From Gordonia otitidis NBRC 100426 (GTDB taxonomy: Bacteria; Actinomycetota; Actinomycetes; Mycobacteriales; Mycobacteriaceae), in assembly GCF_000248075.1 (NCBI RefSeq), contig NZ_BAFB01000230.1, positions 1-64,000 on the forward strand: a DNA stretch of 64,000 nucleotides. The letters run 5' to 3'. Under the pieces are notes generated by a model. That model saw only the letters and a list, made by a program, of their open reading frames with translations. It ran no database searches and was not told where the DNA came from. Each line of letters begins with the position of its first letter. The stretch's first letter is position 1. The translations under genes were made by a program, and so were the position numbers. Below are positions 8,665 to 17,470 of the stretch, piece after piece.

Positions 8665-9615
8665 TCACCTCGGCCGGAAGAAGCCCTGGAATCCCTGACC
8701 GGCGTTGGTGGTGCGCAGCGGTGACACCCCGACCGGGTCGCCCGCCTCCACGAGTTGGTCGTTGCCGATGTACATCGCGACGTGCCCGTCCCAGACGGCG
8801 AGATCTCCCGGCATGAGTTGATCCTGTGTGACCGCCACTCCCGCGGTGTCCTGGTCCTGTGCGAGACGGGGAAGCTCGACTCCCGCCTGCCGGTAGGCCC
8901 ACTGGGTGAACCCGCTGCAATCGAAGCCGTCCGGGGTGGTGCCGCCCCAGACGTAGGGCACCCCCTGCTGGCCGAGCGCGGCGCGGACAGCGGTGGCTGC
9001 GCGCTCGTTCGGTGCGTAGGCGACCGAGCCGTCGGGGAGGGTGACCGCCACGCCGTTGCCGGCCGGAGTGGCTGCAGGTCCCGGTGGGGTCGGCGGCGCT
9101 ACCCGGGCTGGTGTCTCGTGACGTGCGAGCTCGGTCATGGCGCGGGTGTCGTCGGCGAGATCGGCCTGCGCCCGCTGCACGATCCTGAAACCCCGTTCGA
9201 CGTGTTCGACCGCGACGGGGACGATGGCCAGCAGCCCCGCGGGCGTCGACAGTGCGGGCCCGAGCGCGGTGGCTGCCCGTTCGAAGGAATCGACCACCTC
9301 GCGCAGTTGGCGGGCGGCGAGGTTGACCCGAGCGCTTGCAGTCTCCACGAGCATCGCTATCTGTCGGCTGTCGTCGTCGACGTCGAGTGCGGTTCGGGCC
9401 GATCGCTCGTCGGCTGCACTCGCTCCCGCGGCGCCCACGCCCTGCCACTCACTGCGCACCGATGCTGTCGCCGTTGCCGCTGTGGCACGAACATCGTCGA
9501 GATCGGTGCCCGCAGAGCGGATCGTTGCCGCGGGATTGTCCGTCGGCAGCACGCCGGTGCCGAGCGCGGTGATGAGGATTCGCAAGGGTGCGATGAGGAT
9601 GTCGACGGTGATCAT
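8665..9615 (-). CDS. NlpC/P60 peptidoglycan hydrolase with helical N-domain
   Basis: The protein has 316 residues. The C-terminal part (about 200-316) is an NlpC/P60 (C40) domain: catalytic Cys about 233 in FDCSGFTQWAY and His about 278 in DGHVAMYIG, with VPYVWGG just before. It would cut stem peptides of cell-wall muropeptides. The N-terminal 190 residues are alanine-rich and helical, with no Sec signal peptide. Its ATG overlaps the stop of the EspC-like gene (ATGA), so the pair is co-translated. A pairing with a type VII secretion target suggests export by an ESX-type system, but no such machinery is in the window. The pair is absent from the corresponding place in M. tuberculosis. Confidence 0.88.
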   Translation of the reverse strand: MITVDILIAPLRILITALGTGVLPTDNPAATIRSAGTDLDDVRATAATATASVRSEWQGVGAAGASAADERSARTALDVDDDSRQIAMLVETASARVNLAARQLREVVDSFERAATALGPALSTPAGLLAIVPVAVEHVERGFRIVQRAQADLADDTRAMTELARHETPARVAPPTPPGPAATPAGNGVAVTLPDGSVAYAPNERAATAVRAALGQQGVPYVWGGTTPDGFDCSGFTQWAYRQAGVELPRLAQDQDTAGVAVTQDQLMPGDLAVWDGHVAMYIGNDQLVEAGDPVGVSPLRTTNAGQGFQGFFRPR

Positions 9616-9932
9616 GGCAGCCGCAACTGCAGGTCGGCGGCGTCGGCATCGGCGTCGGAGTAGGCAACTGCGGCGGTCGTGGTGTGTGTGCCGATCCGAC
9701 CATGCGTGGCGGCGAGTGAGTCGAGGCGATCGGCCCGTGACTGCATGGTCGCCGACAGTGCCGCGAGGAAGTCGGACCCGATCACACCGAAGGTCGGCGT
9801 CAGTGCGGTGAGATCACGTCGACTGCTTGCCGCGTGGGCGGTCACGCGCTGTGCTGCAGCCTCCTGTACGCGTGCGTACGAGTCGAGGGCGTGCGGGGAC
9901 AGGGAGGTGGAATAGGGAGTGAGCTCCGTCAT
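9612..9932 (-). CDS. EspC-like type VII secretion target
   Basis: This is a small helical protein of 106 residues, rich in Ala, Ser and Thr, without signal peptide or cysteine. The pattern of a first helix, the segment [31 protein letters not shown], and a C-terminal helix ending with a run of Ala-Asp resembles the ESX-1 EspC / type VII secretion target family. There is no clear WXG motif. It overlaps the NlpC/P60 gene by four bases, and the two are probably partners. The start at 9932 is the only ATG that gives a compact protein, but it lacks a clear ribosome site. Confidence 0.65.
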   Translation of the reverse strand: MTELTPYSTSLSPHALDSYARVQEAAAQRVTAHAASSRRDLTALTPTFGVIGSDFLAALSATMQSRADRLDSLAATHGRIGTHTTTAAVAYSDADADAADLQLRLP

Positions 9933-10023
9933 GCGAACTGAGACGGCGCGAAAGCCGGTTCGGTTCCATCTGTTCGACGATGATCTGCCGCGACACCACC
10001 GCGCGGCGCTGTCGGAGGCACCA

Positions 10024-10036
10024 TACAGTTGTCCGC
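10024..10036 (+). promoter_or_regulatory. Candidate -10 element for a leaderless upp mRNA
   Basis: TACAGT at 10024-10029 ends 7 bases before the upp ATG at 10037, with no Shine-Dalgarno sequence in between. This spacing would place the transcription start at the first base of the start codon. Leaderless mRNAs are common in mycobacteria and relatives. The call rests on spacing only. Confidence 0.35.
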
Positions 10037-10660
10037 ATGCAGGTACAGATCGTCGACCATCCGCTCGCCGCGGCCCGCCTGACCACGTTGCGCGACAAGA
10101 CGACCGGCAACGCGGGATTCCGTGCAGCACTCTCGAGTCTCACTCAGATGCTGGTGTACGAGGCCCTCGGCTCCGCGAAGTCTGCGGCGGTCGAGATCGA
10201 GACCCCGTTGAAGCCCTTCACGGGGTCGAGGCTGGAGTGCGCACCGCTGCTCGTCCCGGTCCTGCGCGCGGGGCTCGGCATGATCGAGCAGGCGCTCGAG
10301 ATGGTGCCGGAAGCACATGTCGGCTTCGTGGGGATCGCGCGTGACGAGGAGACCGCGCAACCGGTGCCGTACCTCGAATCGTTACCGGACGATCTCTCCG
10401 GCTTTCCGGTGTTCGTGCTCGATCCCATGCTCGCCACCGGCGGGTCGATGCTCCACACCATCGAGCTGCTGGTCGCGCGCAACGCCACCGACATCACTGC
10501 CGTCTGTGTCGTAGCGGCCCCGGAAGGTGTTACAGCGCTGGAGAATTCAGGCCATCCGGTGCGGCTGGTCGTTGCGTCGGTCGATGAGGGGCTCGATGAC
10601 GCCGCCTACATCGTGCCGGGACTCGGTGATGCGGGTGACCGGCAGTTCGGTCCGCGCTGA
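10037..10660 (+). CDS. upp: Uracil phosphoribosyltransferase
   Basis: The 207-residue protein has the normal Upp length. The PRPP-binding motif DPMLATGGS and the conserved RAGLGM segment identify the family, and the C-terminal [12 protein letters not shown] is typical. It joins uracil with PRPP to form UMP, completing pyrimidine salvage after cdd and deoA. The start ATG at 10037 has no ribosome site but has a -10-like hexamer at leaderless spacing. It matches Rv3309c in the conserved block. Confidence 0.97.
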   Translation: MQVQIVDHPLAAARLTTLRDKTTGNAGFRAALSSLTQMLVYEALGSAKSAAVEIETPLKPFTGSRLECAPLLVPVLRAGLGMIEQALEMVPEAHVGFVGIARDEETAQPVPYLESLPDDLSGFPVFVLDPMLATGGSMLHTIELLVARNATDITAVCVVAAPEGVTALENSGHPVRLVVASVDEGLDDAAYIVPGLGDAGDRQFGPR

Positions 10661-10731
10661 CGACGCCTCCCGAGGGTCTCGCGGCCGAAGGTGAGCGGAT
10701 GTCACCGACGGCCCGCGGGCGTCGAGCGTGC

Positions 10732-11514
10732 TCAGGCGGCTGTGGCCGACCAGCGTCCCTCGTGACGCCGCACCGCCACGGGATGGTCGAAGCAGTCGCT
10801 GATCTCCTGTGACGTCAGTGTCTGTTCGACCGGGCCCGATGCGGTCACCTCGCCGTCACGGAGCAACATCGCGTGCGTCGTGGAACTGGGAAGGTCTTCG
10901 AGGTGGTGGGTGACCAGCACGCTGGCGAGGTCGTCGACTTCTGAGCGCAGGCGGTCGATCGCGGACAACAACCTCTCGCGCGCGGCGAGGTCGAGGCCTG
11001 TTGCGGGCTCGTCGAGGAGCAGGAGAGCCGGCCGCGGCATGAGCGCACGCGCGATGAGTGTCCGACCTCGCTCACCCTGACTCATGAACGGCCACGCGGA
11101 GTCGCGGCGCGCACTCATCCCCAGCATCTCGAGGAGTTCGTCGGCATGGCGGTGCTCGTCCTCGGTGTAGACGTGGCGACGATCGAGTTCCGGGGTGTTG
11201 GTCAGGCCCGTCAACACCACGTCGTGCGCGGTGATCGGGACGTCGATGCGCCAGCGCGGGTCGACGTGCCCGATATGGGTTCGCAGTTCGCGCATGTCGA
11301 CCCGACCGAGGCGTCGGCCGAGCACATCGACGGTCCCGGTGGTCGGGTGACTGCGTGCGCCCAGAATGGCCATCAGCGTCGACTTGCCGGCGCCGTTGGG
11401 TCCGAGCAGCGCCCAGTGCTCACCCGGCGACACCGTCAGGTTCACGTCGTGTAGGAGCTTACGTCCGCTGCGGACGACGTCGACGGAGGAAGCGTTCAGA
11501 ACCGGGGTCACCAC
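10732..11514 (-). CDS. ABC transporter ATP-binding protein
   Basis: The protein has 260 residues. It shows Walker A GPNGAGKS (38-45), the signature MSQGERGR, Walker B LLLLDEPATGLD and the switch histidine in VLVTHHLEDLP. The MSQGE form and the overall size resemble ATPases of the ModF/iron-chelate group. No permease or binding protein is adjacent, so substrate and direction of transport are unknown. It starts at GTG 11514 or the next GTG codon. It is an accessory insertion relative to the upp-pmmB order in M. tuberculosis. Confidence 0.88.
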   Translation of the reverse strand: MVTPVLNASSVDVVRSGRKLLHDVNLTVSPGEHWALLGPNGAGKSTLMAILGARSHPTTGTVDVLGRRLGRVDMRELRTHIGHVDPRWRIDVPITAHDVVLTGLTNTPELDRRHVYTEDEHRHADELLEMLGMSARRDSAWPFMSQGERGRTLIARALMPRPALLLLDEPATGLDLAARERLLSAIDRLRSEVDDLASVLVTHHLEDLPSSTTHAMLLRDGEVTASGPVEQTLTSQEISDCFDHPVAVRRHEGRWSATAA

Positions 11515-11564
11515 TCAGTTCTAAACCAGTGACGCGGCCGGTCGGTCACCCGGGGTAGGCGCCA

Positions 11565-11615
11565 GTGATACTCAGGACATGGTGATACTCAGGACCTGGT
11601 GATACTCAGGACCTG
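11565..11615. repeat. 17-bp direct repeat, three copies, at a gene's 3' end
   Basis: GTGATACTCAGGACATG, then GTGATACTCAGGACCTG twice, are joined head to tail at 11565, 11582 and 11599. The last copy contains the stop codon of the minus-strand gene that ends at 11606, so the codons Arg-Ser-stop are repeated in the untranslated region. This looks like local slippage. Confidence 0.9.
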
Positions 11616-12253
11616 GTCCAGTACGCCGACATCGGCTCGGTGCTGATGGTCTCGCCGTTCTTCTCGATCTCCAGTTGACCCGGACCGACGACGTAGGTCA
11701 CGTTCCCGTTGGTGGCGCTGTAGGTGTTGCCGCTTCGGGTGGGATAGCCGACCTCGACAGAGCTTCCGTCAGCGAACCCCTTGTAATACCAGCGCCCTGT
11801 CTGCGACCCCACCTGACAGATGACGACCTGTGAGCGATTGGTTTGCGCGATCACCACGGCGGGGTCGTCGGAGGCGTTACATCGGGGACCTGCGGTGAAT
11901 CCCTGCCAGTCGGTCCCCACAATGTCCGGCGTGGCATGGGGGGTGTCCGCGGCGTCTGTCTGATCGGCTCCGGTGTCCCGGGGCGCGGAATTGCCGTTGC
12001 CGCCCTGAGCTCCTGCGGAGCCGCCGGGGGTGGTCGTCACCACGACGGTGCTCGGTGCAGGTGGACCGGCGCTGCTCGCCGGAGCGCTCGAATCGGCTGC
12101 CGCGGAGTCGGAGTCGCTGCCGTCGAGACGCGGCAGCAGCAGTAGCGCCGCCAGCACGCCGAGGACGACGAGCAGCACGCCCGTCGCGATTGCGACGAGC
12201 ACTGCGGGTGACGACCACGGCGAACGCTGCGGGGGCGGCGGGGGATAGGTCAT
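11606..12253 (-). CDS. Single-pass membrane protein with proline-rich N-terminus
   Basis: The protein has 215 residues. It starts with MTYPPPPPQRSPW, followed by one strong membrane helix (about residues 17-40, AVLVAIATGVLLVVLGVLAA), a Ser/Ala/Thr/Pro-rich linker of some 70 residues, and a globular C-terminal domain (about 110-215). The domain has two cysteines (GPRCNAS and VVICQVG) and ends in SAYWTRS. The topology predicts a short cytoplasmic proline tail and an extracytoplasmic domain. Such proteins are common and mostly unstudied in Mycobacteriales. An AAGGA-like site lies upstream of the ATG at 12253. Confidence 0.75.
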   Translation of the reverse strand: MTYPPPPPQRSPWSSPAVLVAIATGVLLVVLGVLAALLLLPRLDGSDSDSAAADSSAPASSAGPPAPSTVVVTTTPGGSAGAQGGNGNSAPRDTGADQTDAADTPHATPDIVGTDWQGFTAGPRCNASDDPAVVIAQTNRSQVVICQVGSQTGRWYYKGFADGSSVEVGYPTRSGNTYSATNGNVTYVVGPGQLEIEKNGETISTEPMSAYWTRS

Positions 12254-12288
12254 GCGGCGTGTCCTTGTCCTTTGCGTATGCGCTCCGC

Positions 12289-14034
12289 TCAGTCGGCCTG
12301 CGGTGCCACGGTCTCACCGAACGTGGCGAGTTCGGTGACGACGCGCATCGTCAGGTCGTCGAGCATGCCAACCAATTCACGTGTGTCTGCACGGTATGTC
12401 GTCATCGGCGACGAATGTGTTGCCGACGATCCGAAATCGGGCGGTGTCGTCATTTCGATGTAGTACTTGAGCTTGGGTTCGGTGCCCGAGGGACGCGCCA
12501 TGACCCGCACCGACATCCCGAGGTCATCGACACCCCGCAGTGCGACTGCATCGGTACTCAGACGGTCTGCGCGTCGGGCATAGTCTTCTGCAGTCACCGC
12601 GATACCCGCAAGTGTCGTCGGAGGTGACGTGCGCAATCGGTGCATCAGTGTGGCGATGCGTCCGAGATCGTCGACGCGCACCGAGTGCTGGCGGGTCACA
12701 TGCACGCCATACCTCTCGTACAGCGACAGCAGCACGTCATCGAGACCGATGTTGTCGCGATGACACCGTTCGGCCAACACCGCGAGCGCCACCGCAGCGC
12801 TGATCCCGTCCTTGTCGCGTACCGCGTCGGGATCCACACAGTGCCCGATGGCCTCCTCGTAGGCGTAGCGAAGCGGTTCGCCCGCGCGCACAAGCCATTT
12901 GAAACCGGTGAGGGTTGTGACGTGTCGGGCGCCGTGATCTCGCGCGATCTTCTCCAGCAGACTGCCCGACACGAGGGTGCTCGCCACGACCGGCGGCCGG
13001 GCGTCGGATGTGGCGGACGCCGCGACGGTCACGGGTGTGCCGGGGGCGCCGCCGATCTCCGCGAGCACGAACGAGCCGAGCAATGCGCCGGTTTCATCAC
13101 CCGTGAGCATCCGCCAGGTGCCGTCGACCCGTGTGCCGACCGCGCACCGGTCGGCGTCGGGGTCGAGAGCGATCGCGATGTCGGCGCCGACGGCGGACGC
13201 GCGCGCGAGGAGCAGGTCACTCGCCCCGGGCTCCTCGGGGTTCGGAAAGGCGACCGTGGGGAACTCGGGGTCTGGTGCGAACTGTTCGTCGACGACGTGG
13301 ACATCGGTGAACCCGGCCTGGGCGAGCGCGTCCAGCGCGAGCGCGCCGCCCACACCGTGCATCGGGGTGAGCGCGATCCGCAGTGTGGTGTCGGCGACCC
13401 TGCCGAATCGTATGCGGAGCCGATCGAGATAGCGGGGAAGGATTTCGTCCGCTCGCGGATCGTGCTCGACGGGGGCTCGGGCAATGTCGGCCGCCCGGCC
13501 GGACGCGGCGATGAACTCCTCGATCTCACCGTCGGCCGGTGGCACGATCTGTGCGCCCCCTGCCAGATAGACCTTGTAGCCGTTGTCGCGGGGCGGATTG
13601 TGGGACGCCGTGACCTGCACACCCGCGACGGCGTCGAGATGGCGGCACGCGAACGCCACCAGCGGCGTCGGACCCGCGGACCCCATCGCGATCACGTGGA
13701 AGCCCGCCGCGGTGAGGACCTCGGCCGCTGCGATCGCGAACTTCTCGGAGCCGTGGCGTGCGTCGCGCCCCACGACGACCGTCCCGCCGCCGTGTCCGTG
13801 CGCACGGAGCCACGCGGCCAGCCCGGCGGACGCGCGGGTCACCACGGCGACGTTCATCCCGTTGGGGCCCGCGCGCACGGGGCCGCGCAATCCGGCGGTG
13901 CCGAAACGCAGCTCCGCTGCGAACCGTTCGGCGAGTTCGACGTCGGATGCCGCGGCGAGTTCGGCGCGCGTTGCCGGGTCGGGGTCGGCGGCGATCCACT
14001 CGGCCACGCGCTCGGCGTCGACCTCAGCACTCAC
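12289..14034 (-). CDS. pmmB: Phosphomannomutase / phosphoglucomutase family protein
   Basis: The 581-residue protein is an alpha-D-phosphohexomutase. The phosphoserine loop [13 protein letters not shown], the metal-binding DPDADRC loop, the sugar-binding region near TGDETGALL, and the C-terminal phosphate-binding [12 protein letters not shown] are all present. It starts at a GTG overlapping the deoD stop (GTGA). Like Rv3308 next to deoD, it may convert ribose-1-P or deoxyribose-1-P released by nucleoside phosphorylases to the 5-phosphate; mannose or glucose phosphates are the other option. The coupling to deoD favours pentose use, but this is inference. Confidence 0.92.
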   Translation of the reverse strand: MSAEVDAERVAEWIAADPDPATRAELAAASDVELAERFAAELRFGTAGLRGPVRAGPNGMNVAVVTRASAGLAAWLRAHGHGGGTVVVGRDARHGSEKFAIAAAEVLTAAGFHVIAMGSAGPTPLVAFACRHLDAVAGVQVTASHNPPRDNGYKVYLAGGAQIVPPADGEIEEFIAASGRAADIARAPVEHDPRADEILPRYLDRLRIRFGRVADTTLRIALTPMHGVGGALALDALAQAGFTDVHVVDEQFAPDPEFPTVAFPNPEEPGASDLLLARASAVGADIAIALDPDADRCAVGTRVDGTWRMLTGDETGALLGSFVLAEIGGAPGTPVTVAASATSDARPPVVASTLVSGSLLEKIARDHGARHVTTLTGFKWLVRAGEPLRYAYEEAIGHCVDPDAVRDKDGISAAVALAVLAERCHRDNIGLDDVLLSLYERYGVHVTRQHSVRVDDLGRIATLMHRLRTSPPTTLAGIAVTAEDYARRADRLSTDAVALRGVDDLGMSVRVMARPSGTEPKLKYYIEMTTPPDFGSSATHSSPMTTYRADTRELVGMLDDLTMRVVTELATFGETVAPQAD

Positions 14035-14861
14035 GCCGGACCGTTCGACGTGCCGAGCTCTTCGATGATGGCCGCCAGCAGGGTGCCCATCCGACGAGAC
14101 GACGAACGTCCTACTTCGAGCACCTCTGCGTGGCTCAGGGGCTCTCCGGTGATTCCCGCTGCCAGATTGGTGACCAGCGACACGCCCAGTACGTCCATGG
14201 CTGCCGCGCGGGCGGCGATCGTCTCGTGCACTGTCGACATGCCGACCAGATCGGCGCCGACGGTGCGCAGCATGCGGATCTCGGCGGGTGTCTCGTAGTG
14301 CGGGCCCGGCAAACCCGCGTACACACCGTCGGCCAGCGACGGCTCGATCCCGCGCGCGACGTCGCGCAACCGTGGCGAGTACGCGTCGACGAGATCGACG
14401 AACTGTGCGCCGACCAGCGGCGACCGGCCGGTCAGATTGAGATGATCGGAGATGAGTACCGGTTGACCCACCGACATGTCCTCACGCAGGCCGCCCGCGG
14501 CGTTGGTCAAGACGATTGTGCGTGCTCCCGCCGCCGCGGCGGTACGAACCGGATGTACCACGCGCGCCAGACCATGGCCTTCATATGCGTGAATCCTGCC
14601 CAGCATCAACAGGACCCGGTGATCTCCGATGCGGATCGAATGCACGACGCCGCCGTGCCCAGCCGCTGTCGGCGGCGAGAAGCCCGGGATCTCCGACATC
14701 GGTACCGAGGCGATCGGAGCGCCGAAGGCGTCCGCGGCCGGTGCCCAACCGGAGCCGAGGACGACTGCGACGTCATGCGTGGAGGCGTCGGTCTCTGCAG
14801 CGATTGTCGCGGCAGCGGCGGTGGCAGCGGCGTCGGCGTCGACAGTGGGATCCATGGGCAT
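14031..14861 (-). CDS. deoD: Purine-nucleoside phosphorylase
   Basis: The ATG at 14861 gives 276 residues and has AGGG 5 bases upstream; an ATG two codons later is possible. The trimeric PNP family motifs are clear: [12 protein letters not shown] (phosphate site), [19 protein letters not shown], and [13 protein letters not shown] with the purine-site Glu. It phosphorolyses inosine, guanosine and deoxy forms. The stop overlaps the pmmB start, making a nucleoside to sugar-phosphate operon. It matches Rv3307. Confidence 0.95.
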   Translation of the reverse strand: MPMDPTVDADAAATAAAATIAAETDASTHDVAVVLGSGWAPAADAFGAPIASVPMSEIPGFSPPTAAGHGGVVHSIRIGDHRVLLMLGRIHAYEGHGLARVVHPVRTAAAAGARTIVLTNAAGGLREDMSVGQPVLISDHLNLTGRSPLVGAQFVDLVDAYSPRLRDVARGIEPSLADGVYAGLPGPHYETPAEIRMLRTVGADLVGMSTVHETIAARAAAMDVLGVSLVTNLAAGITGEPLSHAEVLEVGRSSSRRMGTLLAAIIEELGTSNGPA

Positions 14862-14913
14862 CACCCTAAGGGCATCGTGCGAGGTCGGTGCGCCCAGGCG
14901 ATAAGGTCGATCC

Positions 14914-15627
14914 ATGCCCTATCTTTCTGACACGGCCGACGCCGACGCCGCCGAGATCGCGCACCTCTATCTCGGCTCGCCGGGCGTCGAACTCGACGAA
15001 GCCAACCCCGAGAACCGCTTCGGTCCGGCATGGCTGGACGCGACGGAGAAGCTGCTCGACGACGTTGCCGCGAGCTCCGCGAAAGCGCTGGTGATCACCG
15101 CCACCGGTAAGTTCTTCACCAACGGCCTCGACACCGACTTCGTGTTCGCCAACGCGTCCGAACTGCCTGCGTATCTCGATCGTGTGCATGCCCTGTATGC
15201 CAAGGTGCTGACGCTTCCGGTGCCCACCGTCGCCGCGATCAACGGACACGCCTTCGGTGCCGGCGCGATGCTGGCATTGTGTGCCGACTACCGGTTGATG
15301 CGCACCGAGCGCGGGTTCTGGTCGCTGCCGGAGGCCGCCCTGAACATGCCGTTCCCGCGTGGGATGGCCGGGCTGCTCACCACGCGGCTGCCCGACCACA
15401 CCGCAACGGAGGCCATGCTGACCAGCCGCCGCTACGGTGCCGACGACGCGGTATCGGCCGGAATCGTCGACGAGGCGGTGCCCGTCGACGACCTCCTCGC
15501 GCGTGCACGGGCGGTCGCCACCGAACGCTCGGGACTCGCCGGGGCGAACCTCGCCACCATCAAGCGGGCGCTGCGCTTTCACCTCCTCGACGACCTGGCC
15601 GCGCCGACCCCGGCATCGTTGTTGTGA
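14914..15627 (+). CDS. Enoyl-CoA hydratase/isomerase family protein
   Basis: The 237-residue crotonase-fold protein contains [13 protein letters not shown] (oxyanion hole region 1) and [22 protein letters not shown] (oxyanion hole region 2, quoted in part). One of the usual catalytic glutamates may lie at [13 protein letters not shown]. The length is short for the family. The exact substrate cannot be told. It is divergent from deoD with a 52-base spacer containing GATAAGGT, which could serve as a -10 or a ribosome site. The next gene, an amidohydrolase, follows 13 bases later. Confidence 0.88.
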   Translation: MPYLSDTADADAAEIAHLYLGSPGVELDEANPENRFGPAWLDATEKLLDDVAASSAKALVITATGKFFTNGLDTDFVFANASELPAYLDRVHALYAKVLTLPVPTVAAINGHAFGAGAMLALCADYRLMRTERGFWSLPEAALNMPFPRGMAGLLTTRLPDHTATEAMLTSRRYGADDAVSAGIVDEAVPVDDLLARARAVATERSGLAGANLATIKRALRFHLLDDLAAPTPASLL

Positions 15628-15640
15628 TGACGGAGTCGGC

Positions 15641-16810
15641 GTGAGTCAGGACGGTTCGTCGGTGATCGGCGAGTGGTGGGCCGACAACGGCGCCGACGTC
15701 GTCGGGTGGCGGCGCGCCATCCACCAGCTGCCGGAACTGTCCCGGCAGGAGGTCAAGACCACCGAGATGGTGATGGCGTTACTGATCGAGGCGGGGTTGA
15801 CCCCGAAACGGCTGCCCCTGGGAACGGGCGTCGTCTGCGATCTCGGGCCGGATACGGGCCAGCGGATCGCACTGCGTGCCGACATGGACGCCCTACCCAT
15901 CACCGAGCACACCGGCCTGCCGTTCTCGTCGACCGTCGAGGGCGTCTCGCACTCGTGTGGCCACGACGCGCACACCGCGATCCTGCTCGGGGTCGCCCGC
16001 TTGCTCGCCTCGGTGCCCGTGCTGCCGGTCGGTGTCAGGTTGGTCTTCCAACCGGCGGAGGAGGTCATGCCGGGCGGAGCGCTCGACGCCGTCGCCGCCG
16101 GTGTGACGGAGGGGGTGAGTCGGATATTCGCGCTGCACTGTGATCCGCGGCTGCCGGTCGGCTCGGTCGGCCTGCGTGCGGGTGCTCTCACCTCTGCCGC
16201 CGATCACATTGAGCTGCAACTGCATTCGCCCGGAGGGCACACATCGCGGCCCCATCTCACCGGCGACATCGTGTACGCGATGGGCACGGTGATCACCGGA
16301 CTGCCCGGCGTGTTGTCTCGTCGCGTCGATCCACGCTCCGGCACTGTGATGGCGTGGGGTGCGGCTCATGCGGGCAACGCTCCTAACGCGATTCCGCAGG
16401 AGGGCATGCTCCGCGGCACCGTCCGCACAGGCGACCACGCCACATGGGGCGAGCTCGAACCGCTCGTGCGCAGCGTCGTCGGCCAGCTACTCGGGCCGCT
16501 CGGCGTCTCCTACGACCTGTCCTATTTCCGCGGTGTGCCGCCGGTCGTCAACGACGAGACCGCGATCGCCATGTTGGCGCAATCGGTCGAAACGCTCGGC
16601 CCGCAGGCCATCGCAGATACTCCGCAATCGCCTGGTGGAGAAGACTTCTCGTGGTACCTCGAGCACGTTCCGGGTGCGATGGGCAGGCTCGGCGTGTGGG
16701 ATGGCATCGGTCCGCAGATGGATCTGCACCAGCCCAATTTCGACCTCGACGAACGCGCTCTCGAGGTCGGGGTGCGCACGCTCGCGGGCGTCGTACTCGG
16801 CGTGGCCTGA
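15641..16810 (+). CDS. M20-family amidohydrolase (AmiA1/AmiB1 type)
   Basis: The 389-residue protein starts at GTG 15641 with GGAG five bases upstream. It is a two-metal M20D peptidase/aminoacylase: ALRADMDALPI, SCGHDAHTAILLG, VFQPAEEVMPGGA (catalytic and ligand Glu), ALHCDPRLPVG, and the C-terminal metal ligand in PGGEDFSWYLE. A dimerisation insert spans about residues 180-290. The family hydrolyses N-acyl amino acids or related amides. M. tuberculosis has two such genes (Rv3305c, Rv3306c) here; only one is present in this window. Confidence 0.92.
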   Translation: MSQDGSSVIGEWWADNGADVVGWRRAIHQLPELSRQEVKTTEMVMALLIEAGLTPKRLPLGTGVVCDLGPDTGQRIALRADMDALPITEHTGLPFSSTVEGVSHSCGHDAHTAILLGVARLLASVPVLPVGVRLVFQPAEEVMPGGALDAVAAGVTEGVSRIFALHCDPRLPVGSVGLRAGALTSAADHIELQLHSPGGHTSRPHLTGDIVYAMGTVITGLPGVLSRRVDPRSGTVMAWGAAHAGNAPNAIPQEGMLRGTVRTGDHATWGELEPLVRSVVGQLLGPLGVSYDLSYFRGVPPVVNDETAIAMLAQSVETLGPQAIADTPQSPGGEDFSWYLEHVPGAMGRLGVWDGIGPQMDLHQPNFDLDERALEVGVRTLAGVVLGVA

Positions 16811-16821
16811 CCGTCGACGGG

Positions 16822-17304
16822 TCAGGAATCGACCGGTCCGGGACCCGGCCCGACGTTGCGCGCCTCGCGCAGCCTGATGTCCTGCACGTATTCGGCTGGG
16901 GCGCCTGCGCTTTCGGCCGCGTCGGCCATCACGCCGAGATAGCGTGCCGACGGCAGACCGCCTTCGTAGGCGTCCATCACGTACAGCCATGCCAGGACCG
17001 GGCCGTCGGTGGTGTCGACGCGGGCACGGATCTTGCGGTGGATTCCTAGTTCCGACCCCTCCCAGCGGTCGAGGGTCGCCTCGTCCTCGTCGGGGACGTC
17101 GTAGAGCACGACGAAGACCTTGGCCTCGGGATCGTCGCGGTCTTCGGTGACAGTCGCAAGGGAGCCCTCCCAGCCGATGTCGGCGCCGGCGAACGTGAGT
17201 CGCCACCCGCGCAGCCAGCCGGTTCCCGACATCGGGGAGTGGGGCGCGCGCTCGGTCATCTGATCCGGACTCATGTTGGACCCGTACGCGGCATATATCG
17301 GCAC
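16822..17304 (-). CDS. Gamma-glutamylcyclotransferase-like protein (Rv3304 type)
   Basis: The protein has 160 residues from GTG 17304, close to the size of Rv3304, which also precedes lpdA; longer in-frame extensions are proline-rich and not conserved-looking. The N-terminus VPIYAAYGSNMSPDQM carries the YGSN substrate loop of the gamma-glutamylcyclotransferase fold, and DRWEG with downstream WLYVMDAYEGG fits its barrel. A catalytic Glu is likely in YDVPDEDEATLDRWEG. Function in actinobacteria is not established. It ends 11 bases from the convergent amidohydrolase. Confidence 0.82.
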   Translation of the reverse strand: MPIYAAYGSNMSPDQMTERAPHSPMSGTGWLRGWRLTFAGADIGWEGSLATVTEDRDDPEAKVFVVLYDVPDEDEATLDRWEGSELGIHRKIRARVDTTDGPVLAWLYVMDAYEGGLPSARYLGVMADAAESAGAPAEYVQDIRLREARNVGPGPGPVDS

Positions 17305-17470
17305 GTCGGAAAACTCTAGATGGTCGCGGCTCGTCACGAAAGCGGACGGTGAGGTACGTGACGTGCCCGGTCGCGGCGCGGGCACCGCGGTGGGACTACG
17401 TTGGAGGTGTTGATCGGCACCCTGATGTGTCGTGCCCGATGGCCCCGCTCGTCGAACAGGAGTGTGCTCT

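Noticed and set aside
8665-9615. WXG100 assignment for the NlpC/P60 N-terminal domain
   Set aside because: A SEWQG stretch exists but the WXG spacing and size of a WXG100 protein do not fit.
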